Below, in pieces: positions 8,056 to 16,213 of a stretch of DNA of 64,000 bases. Position numbers and translations under genes: made by a program. The stretch's first letter is position 1, and every line of letters begins with the position of its first letter. The stretch comes from Allobosea sp. Root483D1. Lineage in GTDB: Bacteria > Pseudomonadota > Alphaproteobacteria > Rhizobiales > Beijerinckiaceae. The DNA lies in NCBI RefSeq assembly GCF_001429505.1, contig NZ_LMJW01000018.1, positions 331,350 to 395,349 on the forward strand, read 5' to 3'. Below the pieces are notes generated by a model. The model did not search any database. It saw nothing but the letters and a program-made list of their open reading frames with translations, and had not been told where the DNA came from.

Positions 8056-9150
8056 CTGAAGGCGCGCCGTCGCTGCGAGCCGGGGCAGGAGCGCGGAGCG
8101 GCCTGCGAGCGCGATGACCGCGCTCGCCATCTCCTGGCGCTCGCCCCAGGGATAAGCGGATGGATCGACCCGGTCGCCGGCGCCGCTGTCGAGCCGGAAA
8201 GGGCGGCCCTCGGCGAAATCGGCCCGCAACATCTCGATGGCGAGCGCCCGGCCGGGCGAGAGCCGCGCCTTGCCCTCGTCATAGGCGATCTTGAGGAAGT
8301 GCGACTGCCCGGCGAGATCGAGCAGCAGGCCGCCTGCGATCGGCACACCATCCAGCCGCAGCAAGTCGATACGAGCAGCGTCAGTGGCGGCGAAATTCCG
8401 AACGAGCTCGCGGATATAGGCGCCGTCGCGCGGCAGGCTTGCGAGCGCGGTGCCGCCACGGCCTTTCCAGCCGGCGGCTTCGAGCGCCAGGACATCCTCC
8501 CGCGCGGCGACAGCGTCAGCGCCGCGCTGGCGTTCATAAGTTAGCGTGCCGGCCTTCTCGAGCTGGCGGTGCTGCTGCATGCGCTTCTTGTAGCCTTGGC
8601 CGAGGACGCGGCGCAGGTAGTGCTCGGCATCGTCGCCCGGCTCGGGAACCAGCATCGGCCGCTGCCAGCGCTCGAAGGTCGCGATGGTGCTGTCGGTCGC
8701 CGCCAGCGCGGCCTCGATGGCGGCGAAAACGTTACCCTGCATGGGTAAGAGAGGCAGCTTCAGGATCTTCGGCAGGTCGGGCGCCTCGACGATGGCGCGC
8801 ACCAGCGCAACAGCGACATCGCCGGCGCGTTCTCGGTCGAGCACCGGGGCCGATGACACCTCGTAGAGCGGCACCAGCGGCGCCTCGAGGACGGGTACGA
8901 AGCCGCTGTGGAGGCTGCGCACCTGACGCAGGGCCCAGATGCCGAGCAGTTGCTCCTCGCCTGGCTCATGCGCCGCGAGGACGACGATGTCGTCGTTGGC
9001 GATGCCGAAGCTCAGTGCAGCCGCGACGGCCGCCGGCGCCATATGGAGGTTTGGCGCCTCGGCCCTTCGGCAGAGATCGGCGAAGGCATTTGCGTAGGTT
9101 GCGCCATAGGCCGCCGCCGCCAGGCGGCTGACCGCGATAGAAGCGGTCAT
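8029..9150 (-). CDS. GNAT-fold acetyltransferase, CelD/BcsL (FemAB-like) type
   Basis: A 373-residue cytoplasmic protein of the CelD/BioF2-like acetyltransferase group found in cellulose and exopolysaccharide clusters. The diagnostic stretch is in the second GNAT domain: YKKRMQQHRQLEKAG followed by ALEAAGWKGRGGTAL (about 227-241), then SHFLKIAYDEGKARLSPGRAL (about 287-307). The N-terminal half is a degenerate first GNAT lobe. The start overlaps the stop of the upstream flhB-like gene by four bases (ATGA), so it is translated together with the two flagellar genes. The acceptor molecule is unknown; protein or polysaccharide acetylation are both possible. Confidence 0.75.
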   Translation of the reverse strand: MTASIAVSRLAAAAYGATYANAFADLCRRAEAPNLHMAPAAVAAALSFGIANDDIVVLAAHEPGEEQLLGIWALRQVRSLHSGFVPVLEAPLVPLYEVSSAPVLDRERAGDVAVALVRAIVEAPDLPKILKLPLLPMQGNVFAAIEAALAATDSTIATFERWQRPMLVPEPGDDAEHYLRRVLGQGYKKRMQQHRQLEKAGTLTYERQRGADAVAAREDVLALEAAGWKGRGGTALASLPRDGAYIRELVRNFAATDAARIDLLRLDGVPIAGGLLLDLAGQSHFLKIAYDEGKARLSPGRALAIEMLRADFAEGRPFRLDSGAGDRVDPSAYPWGERQEMASAVIALAGRSALLPRLAATARLQLRRWRDRA

Positions 9151-9428
9151 GGGCGCGGCGGACCACCGCTGCGGCGGCGCAGGCCGAGCACGAAGGCGAT
9201 GACCTGCGCGGTTGCGAGGTAGAGTTCCTCGGGGATCGTGTCCTCGAGCTCGACCGCCGAAAGCGCCTGCGCCAGCACGGCGTTCTGCTCGACCGCGATG
9301 TCGTGCTCGCGCGCCGTCTCGATGATCTTCTCCGCGACGACGCCATGACCCTTGGCGGTGACGCGCGGGGCGCCCTGGCCGTCATATTCGAGCGCGACGG
9401 CGAGCGGCAGCGGCAGAGGCTGGGTCAT
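9147..9428 (-). CDS. FlhB C-terminal-domain-like protein (FhlB/YlqH type)
   Basis: A 93-residue protein equivalent to the cytoplasmic C-terminal half of the flagellar export switch FlhB, without the membrane part and without a recognisable NPTH autocleavage site. The segment from GHGVVAEKIIETAREHDIAV through LYLATAQVIAFVLGL follows the FlhB/YscU C-terminal fold. Such stand-alone proteins exist in several bacteria and can partly replace the FlhB C-terminal domain. It lies between a FliK-like gene and the acetyltransferase gene with ATGA overlaps on both sides. Because FliK controls the FlhB substrate switch, the pairing suggests a role in hook-to-filament switching. Confidence 0.82.
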   Translation of the reverse strand: MTQPLPLPLAVALEYDGQGAPRVTAKGHGVVAEKIIETAREHDIAVEQNAVLAQALSAVELEDTIPEELYLATAQVIAFVLGLRRRSGGPPRP

Positions 9429-10978
9429 GAGCGGCGGTCCAGGAACTGGCCGGCGCTCGCCTTGGCCTGCTGCGGGTGGCCGGTGAAGACCTCGAATTCG
9501 GCGCTGTCGAAGCGCGATCTGAGCAGCGAGGTCTCCAGGTCCGGAGTCGCCTGCCGCAGCAGGCGGCTGGTGTCCTCGCGCTCGGCCCAGAAGGAGACGC
9601 CGATGGCGCGGCCCTGCAGCGTCACCACGCCCTGCAGCGCGCCGAGCGGCTCGACATCGAGCGCGAAGCGCACGCGCCAGAGCGGCGCATCAGGTGTTGC
9701 GGACCCGGACTGGGGTGGATCGCGCTCGATTTCGAGCGGCAGCACGGCGGTGCCGTTCGGCAGAGCGAGCGGGATCTCGGTCAGCCAGCGCGCCGGCGGC
9801 TGCTGGTCGAGCCGCGCGGCCTCTTGTGGCAGCGAGGCGTATTGGGCGAGCGCGATACGATCGAGCGCCGCCTCCGCCTGGCCGAACAGCGTTTGCGCGA
9901 TCATGGCCGGCCGAGCGGCGCTGGTCAGACTGGCCTCCGCGGCCGGCTGCGGCGTCAAGAGGCCGTCGCGCGGCGGGGCAGGGCGGGTCTTGGCTGGTGT
10001 CGATGCGGCGGCGTCCTGCTCTGGTGTGCTGCGTACGGCTGGGCGCCCGGGCTGCGGCGCAGTTTCGTTCGTCGCTTCGCCGGGGAGCGGCAGTTGAGGG
10101 CGCGCCGCCGGCGCACCTTCGACCGCGGGCTTCAGCAGATCGCGCAGGCTTTGCAGGGCCGCCTTGAGGTCGGTCTGCGGCGTTGGGGCTTCTCCAGCCG
10201 CCTGCCTGGCTTCGAGGAAGACACCGGAGCGGGCGATGGCGGCCTTCAGCGCTTCGGCGGTGACGGGCCGGGCTTCTGCTGCCGGCAGCCGCTGGGCGAG
10301 GATCTGATCGACCACCGTCATCAACGGCTTCGGCAAGGTGAGCGCGACCGAGCCCTGCGCCAGGCTGCCGAGATTGGCGAAGAGCGGGGCGAGACTGTCC
10401 TGCCGCCCGAGCGCGGCGCCGAGCAGGGGGCCTGCGACCGCGCGGGGCGAAATGGGCGCTGTCTGCGGGACGACCGGTGCAGTGGCGGTGGAGATCGTGC
10501 GGCCCGCCTGCAGAGCGGCGGGGACCGTCGATGCCTGGGCCGTTGCGGCGGACGCTGTCGCCAGGGGCGATTGCGGTGCCGGCTGGGAAGCCGAGGGCGT
10601 TGTGCCGACCGTCGCTTGCCCCGCCGGTGTCGAAGCGTGGGGGGCGCTGGCGCCCTCAGCTGGCGCAGGCCGAATGCCGACCAGCGTCGCCTGCAGCGGG
10701 GCGCCGGGTTCGGCGGGCGCGGCAAGCTTGAGCATCAGGCTGGCGCCGGGCTGCAGCGCGGCCTGCCTGGCCTCGGGGCCGGCGAGCACGAGCGCGACCT
10801 TGACGCCATTGACCAAAGCGGTGGCGTTGCCGTCGCCATCGAGCGAGACGAGCTTGGCTTCGACCGTCTTGCCGGCGGCAAGGCCGCCATTGCCGGTCAT
10901 CGCCGCGAGCAGGGTCGCGAGGCTCTGGCTCTTGACGAGCGCGGCGAGTTGCGACGGATCGGGCGGGATGGCTGCCAT
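9425..10978 (-). CDS. fliK: Flagellar hook-length control protein FliK-like
   Basis: A 517-residue Ala/Pro/Gln-rich protein. The first 90 residues form a compact domain (TVEAKLVSLDGDGNATALVN...), the middle (about 100-370) is low-complexity linker, and the C-terminus (about 400-500) resembles the FliK hook domain: LPLEIERD, WRVRFALDVEPLGALQGVVT, then GVSFWAERED. FliK is exported through the flagellar machine and measures hook length; the long disordered middle fits this ruler role. The identification is from architecture and context (an FlhB-like gene follows with an ATGA overlap), not from strong motif identity; the product could serve another export system. Confidence 0.75.
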   Translation of the reverse strand: MAAIPPDPSQLAALVKSQSLATLLAAMTGNGGLAAGKTVEAKLVSLDGDGNATALVNGVKVALVLAGPEARQAALQPGASLMLKLAAPAEPGAPLQATLVGIRPAPAEGASAPHASTPAGQATVGTTPSASQPAPQSPLATASAATAQASTVPAALQAGRTISTATAPVVPQTAPISPRAVAGPLLGAALGRQDSLAPLFANLGSLAQGSVALTLPKPLMTVVDQILAQRLPAAEARPVTAEALKAAIARSGVFLEARQAAGEAPTPQTDLKAALQSLRDLLKPAVEGAPAARPQLPLPGEATNETAPQPGRPAVRSTPEQDAAASTPAKTRPAPPRDGLLTPQPAAEASLTSAARPAMIAQTLFGQAEAALDRIALAQYASLPQEAARLDQQPPARWLTEIPLALPNGTAVLPLEIERDPPQSGSATPDAPLWRVRFALDVEPLGALQGVVTLQGRAIGVSFWAEREDTSRLLRQATPDLETSLLRSRFDSAEFEVFTGHPQQAKASAGQFLDRRS

Positions 10979-11097
10979 CAGGGGAGCCTGGCACGAAATG
11001 TTAAGGATTCTCTTGCGCGCGGCGGCATTGCGTCAGCTGCGCTGGTGCGAGGGCCGGCTCTGCGGCAGGTTTGCCCGCCTGTTCTGGAGATGTCGTC

Positions 11098-12108
11098 ATG
11101 GATTATCGCGCGCTCGGCCGTTCCGGTCTCAAGGTCTCCCCGCTCTGCCTGGGCACGATGATGTTCGGCGCACAGACCGAGGAAGCCGATGCGCGCGCGA
11201 TCATCGACAGCGCCGCGGGCGCCGGCATCAACTTCATCGACACGGCCGACGTCTATGCGGAGGGGCGCTCGGAGGAGATCACCGGCCGCGCCATCGCCGG
11301 CAACCGCCATGGCTGGGTGCTGGCGACCAAGGCGGCGAACGCGATGGGCGAGGGGCCGAACCAGCGCGGGCTCTCGCGCAAATGGCTGTTTGAGGCGTGC
11401 GATGCCAGCCTGAAGCGCCTCGGCAGCGATTTCATAGATATCTACTACCTGCACAAGGAAGACCACGAGACGCCGCTGGCAGAGACGATCAGGGCGATCG
11501 GCGACCTCGTGCGGGCCGGCAAGATCCGCTATTTCGGTGTCTCGAATTATCGCGGCTGGCGCGTCGCCGAGATCTGCCGGCTCTGCGACGAGCTCGGCAT
11601 CGACCGGCCGGTGGTCAGCCAGCCCTATTACAATGCGATGAACCGGATGCCGGAGGTCGAGCACCTGCCGGCCTGCGGCTATTACGGGCTCGGCGTCGCC
11701 AGCTACTCGCCATTGGCGCGCGGCGTGCTGACGGCGAAATATGCGCCCGGCCAGGCCCCGCCAGAAGGCACGCGTGCCGGCCGCGCCGACAAGCGCATCA
11801 TGCAGACCGAATGGCGCGAGGAATCGCTCGTCATCGCCCGCACCATCGCCGACCACGCCGCGGGGCGCGGCCTCACGCCCGTGCAGTTCGCGGTCGGCTG
11901 GGTGCTGAACAACAAGCTCCTGACCGCCGCCGTGGCGGGGCCGCGCACCATGGAACAATGGCAGGGCTATCTCTCGGCGCTGTCAGCCGACTTCACCGCC
12001 GATGACGAGGCGCTGGTCGATCGGCTCGTGCCGGCGGGCCACCCCTCGACGCCGGGCTACAGCGATCCGGCCTACCCGCTGGAAGGGCGGTCGGCGCGGA
12101 CGGGGTGA
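11098..12108 (+). CDS. Aldo/keto reductase
   Basis: A 336-residue NADPH-dependent oxidoreductase of the aldo-keto reductase superfamily, (beta/alpha)8 barrel. The catalytic tetrad is visible: Asp and Tyr in FIDTADVYAEGRSEE, Lys in WVLATKAA and His in DIYYLHKEDHE. Further family blocks are GKIRYFGVSNYRGWR and YSPLARGVL. ATG 11098 has GGAGA nine bases upstream; a possible start at 11071 is less likely. Substrate is not predictable; the closest pattern is the YghZ/oxidoreductase group. It stands alone, divergent from fliK and convergent with the frameshifted DUF2000 gene. Confidence 0.9.
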   Translation: MDYRALGRSGLKVSPLCLGTMMFGAQTEEADARAIIDSAAGAGINFIDTADVYAEGRSEEITGRAIAGNRHGWVLATKAANAMGEGPNQRGLSRKWLFEACDASLKRLGSDFIDIYYLHKEDHETPLAETIRAIGDLVRAGKIRYFGVSNYRGWRVAEICRLCDELGIDRPVVSQPYYNAMNRMPEVEHLPACGYYGLGVASYSPLARGVLTAKYAPGQAPPEGTRAGRADKRIMQTEWREESLVIARTIADHAAGRGLTPVQFAVGWVLNNKLLTAAVAGPRTMEQWQGYLSALSADFTADDEALVDRLVPAGHPSTPGYSDPAYPLEGRSARTG

Positions 12109-12115
12109 GGGCTGC

Positions 12116-12528
12116 TCAAGGATGCAGCTTCAGCCCCTTGATCGCCTTGTCGACGGCCTTGCGCTCGCCGTGCAGCGCGATCCCGACGAGGTCGAGCGCC
12201 TCGCTCGCGACCGCTGCGACGGCGGCGCGGTTGGCCTCGTCATGGCCGGTCGCGAACAGTTCGCGGGTGTAGAGCGAGGGCGCGTCTGGCCCGCTTCGCC
12301 AGCGCGGCGCAGGACGCGGGTGAGGTCGGCGGAGGTCGCCGCGAAGACCAGGATCGGCTGGCGCACCAGCGGACCGTAGACCTTGCCCGAGCCGTCGCGG
12401 TAAGCTTGGCCGCCGAGTTCCGGCGCGGCGGCGACGAGCCCGCCGGCGAGGAAGGCGGTGACGTTGAGCTTCTGCCAGGCGGCGAGCTCTACATGGACGA
12501 TGATGGCAATCTTGGTGTCGAAGCGCAT
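12116..12528 (-). pseudogene. DUF2000 family gene with a single-base frameshift
   Basis: The frame from ATG 12528 encodes a typical DUF2000 start (MRFDTKIAIIVHVELAAWQ, then LNVTAFLAGG and ILVFAATSADLTRVL), but after about residue 78 the conserved C-terminal half (LYTRELFATGHDEANRAAV to GLKLHP, stop 12116-12118) is in another frame. From start to stop is 413 bases, one base short of 138 codons, so one base is missing in about 12278-12300, near a GGGCC run. Either a recent inactivation or a sequencing/assembly error. DUF2000 proteins are small, of unknown function, with a PTH2-like fold. Start codon overlaps that of the divergent AraC gene. Confidence 0.8.
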
Positions 12529-13411
12529 GACGACAGCGATAGGGCTCGGCCAGCTCGCCGGTCTTGAACGTTCGTGCGCGCTCGCCTCGCCGGGCGACTG
12601 GATCCGCAGCGCGCCGGACGGGGAGGGCATCGAACGGATCGAGGCCTTCTTCAGCGGCCATGCCTATGACACGCACCGGCACGACACCTACGCGATCGGC
12701 TACACGATCAGCGGGGTGCAGAGCTTTGATCACCGCGGCGCGCAACGGGACTCGACGCCGGGCGACCTGATCGTGCTGCATCCGGACGAATTGCATAACG
12801 GCCGGGCGGGGATCGAGAGCGGCTTTCGCTACCGCATGGCCTATATCGAGCCGGGCCAGATCATGACGGCGCTCGCCAGGCGCGCCAGCGCGATTCCGTT
12901 CATCGGCAATGCGGTCTGCCGTGATGGCAGCCTGATGCGGGCGCTGGTCGGCCTGCTCGGCGATGTCGAGCATGCGCTTGAGCCGCTGGAGCGCGATGCG
13001 GCGGTCGGTGCACTGGCCGAGGCACTGCTGCGGCTCGATCCGTCCTGCGCGCTGGATGGCGCCGAGACGCCGGCGATGCGGGCTTGCGAGCGGGCGCGTG
13101 ATTTCCTGAGCGAGAGCCGCGATGAGGCGATCGATTCCACCATGTTGGAGAGCGTCACCGGGCTCGATCGCTATGCGCTGGCGCGGCAGTTCCGCCGCCG
13201 CTACGGCACCAGCCCGCATTATTACCTGGTGATGCGCCGGCTCGAGCGTGCGCGATTGCTGATCCGCCGGGGCGAAGCGCTGGCCGAGGCGGCTGCGGCC
13301 AGCGGCTTCGCCGACCAGAGCCATATGACCCGGCACTTTCGCCGTGCCTACGGGCAATCGCCCGGACGCTGGCGGGCGATGCAGGTCGGCGGCGTGCCGG
13401 AGGCCGCCTGA
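12527..13411 (+). CDS. AraC family transcriptional regulator
   Basis: A 294-residue regulator with an N-terminal cupin-like sensor (about 25-110: AYDTHRHDTYAIGYT, GDLIVLHPDELHNG) and a C-terminal double helix-turn-helix (about 190-290: TGLDRYALARQFRRRYG, then AAAASGFADQSHMTRHFRRAYG). ATG 12527 overlaps the start codon of the divergent DUF2000 gene on the other strand, leaving no intergenic space; control elements must lie inside the coding regions, or the true start is elsewhere (an upstream in-frame start at 12458 lies inside the other gene). It probably regulates the DUF2000 gene; the ligand is unknown. Confidence 0.87.
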   Translation: MTTAIGLGQLAGLERSCALASPGDWIRSAPDGEGIERIEAFFSGHAYDTHRHDTYAIGYTISGVQSFDHRGAQRDSTPGDLIVLHPDELHNGRAGIESGFRYRMAYIEPGQIMTALARRASAIPFIGNAVCRDGSLMRALVGLLGDVEHALEPLERDAAVGALAEALLRLDPSCALDGAETPAMRACERARDFLSESRDEAIDSTMLESVTGLDRYALARQFRRRYGTSPHYYLVMRRLERARLLIRRGEALAEAAAASGFADQSHMTRHFRRAYGQSPGRWRAMQVGGVPEAA

Positions 13412-13418
13412 GGGGCAC

Positions 13419-13745
13419 TCAGTTCAGGATGCAGAAGCCGCCGACGACCGTCTGCGAGCGGCACCAGATTTGTGGTTCGGCGGGCTGTGTACCGCGCAAC
13501 TCAGCGGTCTCGGTCGCCGAGACAGCGGTGGGCGCCGCGGTGCGGGACGGCTGGTTCGCCGTGGCGCTTTCCGCCTGGCGGCTGCGCAAGCTTGGGGTCA
13601 CTGCGACATGGGAGCCGTCTCGCTGGCTCTGGTCGGCATGCGGGTTGTGCGAACGGCTGCCGCTGCTGAAGCGAAGCTTGGCGGCTTCGGCACTGGCCGG
13701 CAGCAAAGCGATAGCGAGGGCGGCGGCGACGAGACGACGGATCAT
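13419..13745 (-). CDS. Small exported protein of unknown function
   Basis: A 108-residue protein with a signal peptide (MIRRLVAAALAIALLPASAEA) and a Ser/Thr/Ala-rich mature part ending in a compact C-terminal motif with two cysteines (QIWCRSQTVVGGFCILN) that could form a disulfide. The frame is open further upstream to 13823, but the signal peptide start at 13745 is more plausible. No family is recognised. It converges with the AraC gene; the distance of eight bases suggests shared termination. Confidence 0.65.
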   Translation of the reverse strand: MIRRLVAAALAIALLPASAEAAKLRFSSGSRSHNPHADQSQRDGSHVAVTPSLRSRQAESATANQPSRTAAPTAVSATETAELRGTQPAEPQIWCRSQTVVGGFCILN

Positions 13746-13827
13746 GCCAGGCTCCATTGCGCGGCATGATTGTGTCTGAGCGAACCTTTCCTGCCCAGCA
13801 AAGCCTCGGATCAGGCTGAGCAAGGCG

Positions 13828-14463
13828 TTAAATGGATAGCGAGGGCTGTGCGGTGGCCCGGGCTCTGGTCAACCCGTCCCAGGCCATCATCGCCCCTTGC
13901 GCCACGGCCTCGAGTTGGGTGCGGGTCGCCCCGTCACGCGCGCGGATCGACATGCCCTGTTGCACCGTGATGTAGAAGGACGCGATGGCTGAGATGTCGC
14001 ACGACGCGGGAAGCGCGCCTTTCGCGGCCTCTGTCCGCAACCGAGCCTCCAGCAGCCCCTGCATCTCGGCGCGGGCGTCGCGCAACTCGCAGGCGGCCTC
14101 CTCGCTCACCCCGGCAGCCTGGATGACGGAGAGCACGACCATGCAGCCTGCCGGTTTGCCGGGGCGGGTGAAGAGCCTGGCCGACCCCATCAAATATGTC
14201 TCGATCGCAGCGCGCGCGTCCGGAGCGGCAGCGAGTGCGGCGCCGAAGCCGCCGCCTTCGTAGTCGTCGTACAGCGCCATCGTCTCGCGATAGAGCGCCT
14301 CCTTGCTGCCGAAGCAGGCGTAGAGGCTCGGCGCGTTGATGCCCATCGCCGCGGTGAGCTCGCTCATCGAGGTGCCCTGATAGCCCTTCTCCCAGAACAG
14401 CAGCATTGCCCGGTGGAGGGCCTCCCCCCGGTCGAAGGTACGTGGGCGGCCTCGTTCGGCCAT
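13828..14463 (-). CDS. TetR family transcriptional regulator
   Basis: A 211-residue one-component repressor. N-terminal helix-turn-helix (about 8-55): RGRPRTFDRGEALHRAM, then GTSMSELTAAMGINAPSLYACFGSKEALYRE, typical of the group that acts on adjacent oxidoreductases. The C-terminal ligand domain has no recognisable specificity. ATG 14463 is preferred, with AAAGG upstream; a GTG at 14472 would add three residues. It diverges from an SDR gene, with two palindromes in the shared 100-base region, so it most likely represses that gene and itself. Confidence 0.88.
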   Translation of the reverse strand: MAERGRPRTFDRGEALHRAMLLFWEKGYQGTSMSELTAAMGINAPSLYACFGSKEALYRETMALYDDYEGGGFGAALAAAPDARAAIETYLMGSARLFTRPGKPAGCMVVLSVIQAAGVSEEAACELRDARAEMQGLLEARLRTEAAKGALPASCDISAIASFYITVQQGMSIRARDGATRTQLEAVAQGAMMAWDGLTRARATAQPSLSI

Positions 14464-14531
14464 GGCTGTCACCTTTCTGTATCGACCGATAAATAAATCG
14501 CTTGACGCGCTGGGGCAAGCGCATCATTTGT

Positions 14532-14553
14532 ATTTGTATCAATCGCTACAAAT
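14532..14553. promoter_or_regulatory. Candidate TetR operator before SDR gene
   Basis: Perfect 7-bp inverted repeat ATTTGTA / TACAAAT with an 8-base spacer, 10 bases upstream of the SDR start, placed to block its transcription. A second, shorter palindrome TATCG-AC-CGATA (14480-14491) lies just in front of the tetR start. Both are in the divergent region, as expected for autoregulated TetR systems. Confidence 0.6.
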
Positions 14554-14563
14554 ATGGTGACCC

Positions 14564-15304
14564 ATGACAAAACTGGCAGGCAAGAAGGCCCTGGTGACCG
14601 GCGGAAGCCGCGGCATCGGCGCGGCGACGGCGCTCAGGCTGGCGCAGGACGGAGCGGATGTGGCGCTGACCTATGAGCACGCCCGCGACAAGGCCGAGGC
14701 CGTGGCGGCGCAAATCCGGGCGCTCGGCCGCAAGGCCGTGGTGCTCCAGGCCGATAGTGCCGATCCGGCAGCGGTGACGGACGCGGTCGACAAGGCGGCA
14801 GCAGAGCTCGGCGGGCTCGACATCCTCGTGAACAATGCCGGCATCTGGCACTATGGCGAGGTCGGCAGCTGGGATCTCAAGGAGATCGACGCGATCATCG
14901 CGATCAATGTCCGCGCGGTGATCATCGCTTCGCAGGCTGCCGCCAAGCACCTGCCCGATGGCGGCCGGATCATCACCACCGGCTCGTGCCTGGCCGAGCG
15001 CGTGATGGAGCCGGGCATCGCGCTCTATGCGATGAGCAAGGCGGCGTTGATCGGCTTCACCAAGGGCCTCGCCCGCGATCTCGGCCCGCGCGGCATCACG
15101 GTCAACGTCGTTCATCCCGGCTCGACCGATACCGACATGAATCCCGCCGATGGCGAGCATGCCGAAGCGCAGCGCGTCAGAATGGCGATCCCGCGCTTCG
15201 GCAAGGCCGAGGATATCGCCGGCCTCGTCGCCTATCTCGCGAGCGAGGAGGGGCGCTTCATCACCGGCGCGGGGATCACGATCGATGGCGGGGTGAACAC
15301 CTGA
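14564..15304 (+). CDS. SDR family oxidoreductase (FabG-like)
   Basis: A 246-residue classical short-chain dehydrogenase/reductase using NAD(P)H. Cofactor motif TGGSRGIG (12-19), NNAG (about 88-91), catalytic Tyr-Lys in LYAMSKAAL (Y about 155, K about 159), and the C-terminal ITGAGITIDGG. Resembles 3-oxoacyl-ACP reductases, but the isolated position and its private TetR repressor point to an inducible role in detoxification or secondary catabolism rather than fatty-acid synthesis. The start ATG follows GGTGACCC without a strong ribosome site. Confidence 0.88.
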   Translation: MTKLAGKKALVTGGSRGIGAATALRLAQDGADVALTYEHARDKAEAVAAQIRALGRKAVVLQADSADPAAVTDAVDKAAAELGGLDILVNNAGIWHYGEVGSWDLKEIDAIIAINVRAVIIASQAAAKHLPDGGRIITTGSCLAERVMEPGIALYAMSKAALIGFTKGLARDLGPRGITVNVVHPGSTDTDMNPADGEHAEAQRVRMAIPRFGKAEDIAGLVAYLASEEGRFITGAGITIDGGVNT

Positions 15305-15316
15305 GCGCTGCGGCAC

Positions 15317-16123
15317 TCAGTGCCCCGGCAGCACGATGATCGTCGGCTTGGCCGGGAGCGTTGCCTTCGAGAGCACGATCTCCGGCCGCTCGCGGCGCTC
15401 GACCGGCCAGAGATCCTGCGAGCGGGCGAGGAAGCGGTTGAGGGTGCCGCCGCCGAAGAAGTGCATCGGGATCATCACCCGGGCCTGCACGGCCTTTAGC
15501 ACGTCCAGCATGCCCTCCTGGTCGAGCGTATAGCTGCCATCGACCGGGAAGAGCACGATGTCGACCCGCCCGAGCGCGCGCAAATGGCCGGGTTCGAGCG
15601 GGTGATGGAGATGGCCGAGATGGGCGATGCAGAGCTCGCCGATCTCGAAGACGAACATCGAGTTGCCGTTGAAATCGGTATCGCCGCCATAGGTGCGGAT
15701 GTTGGTCGGGACGTTGCGCACGCGGATGTCGCCGAGCGTGACGTCGTGCTGCGCGGGCCCCTTGCCGGACGGGTCCCAGCCCGGCAGCACCTGCTTGATC
15801 GCCGGATCAGGCGCGCGGGAGTAGTGGGTCGAGTGCGCCTTGTTCATCGTCGCGATGTCGGGCGTCACCGGCGGGCGGACATAGTCGTTGTAGTCGGTCG
15901 CGACCTTCACCCCGCCAGGCGTCTCGATCAGGAAGGTGGCATGGCCGATGAAGCTCAGGCGGACCTCGTCCTTTGCGAGGTTCGCGCGCTGGATCGGCAG
16001 GCGATAGCTCGCCATTTCCGGCCGGCAGCCCGGCTCGTTCGCCTGGGCGAGGGCAGGGCCGGCGAGGCCGGTCGCGAGGATGGCGGCCAGGGCAAGCCGC
16101 GCCAGCATCGTCGCAACCGTCAT
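15317..16123 (-). CDS. Exported MBL-fold metallo-hydrolase (UlaG-like)
   Basis: A 268-residue metallo-beta-lactamase-fold protein with a signal peptide (about 1-26, MTVATMLARLALAAILATGL). Recognised by RLSFIGHATFLIETPGGVKVATDYNDY (strand and first loop of the fold) and HLGHLHHPLEPGHL further on. The usual HxHxDH metal motif is replaced by KAHSTHYSRAPD, so the metal site is atypical, as in a subgroup of UlaG-like proteins. ATG 16123 has GGGAG seven bases upstream, which decides against the 16150 start. It converges with the SDR gene (12-base gap). Substrate unknown. Confidence 0.75.
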   Translation of the reverse strand: MTVATMLARLALAAILATGLAGPALAQANEPGCRPEMASYRLPIQRANLAKDEVRLSFIGHATFLIETPGGVKVATDYNDYVRPPVTPDIATMNKAHSTHYSRAPDPAIKQVLPGWDPSGKGPAQHDVTLGDIRVRNVPTNIRTYGGDTDFNGNSMFVFEIGELCIAHLGHLHHPLEPGHLRALGRVDIVLFPVDGSYTLDQEGMLDVLKAVQARVMIPMHFFGGGTLNRFLARSQDLWPVERRERPEIVLSKATLPAKPTIIVLPGH

Positions 16124-16213
16124 CGTCGGCTCCCAGGGCAATTGCTGCACTGGGAGCTTCCCGCAAAAGCCGGGCCGCGGAAAGCCGGCTGGCGGGTTTG
16201 TGAAGCCTGAAGG

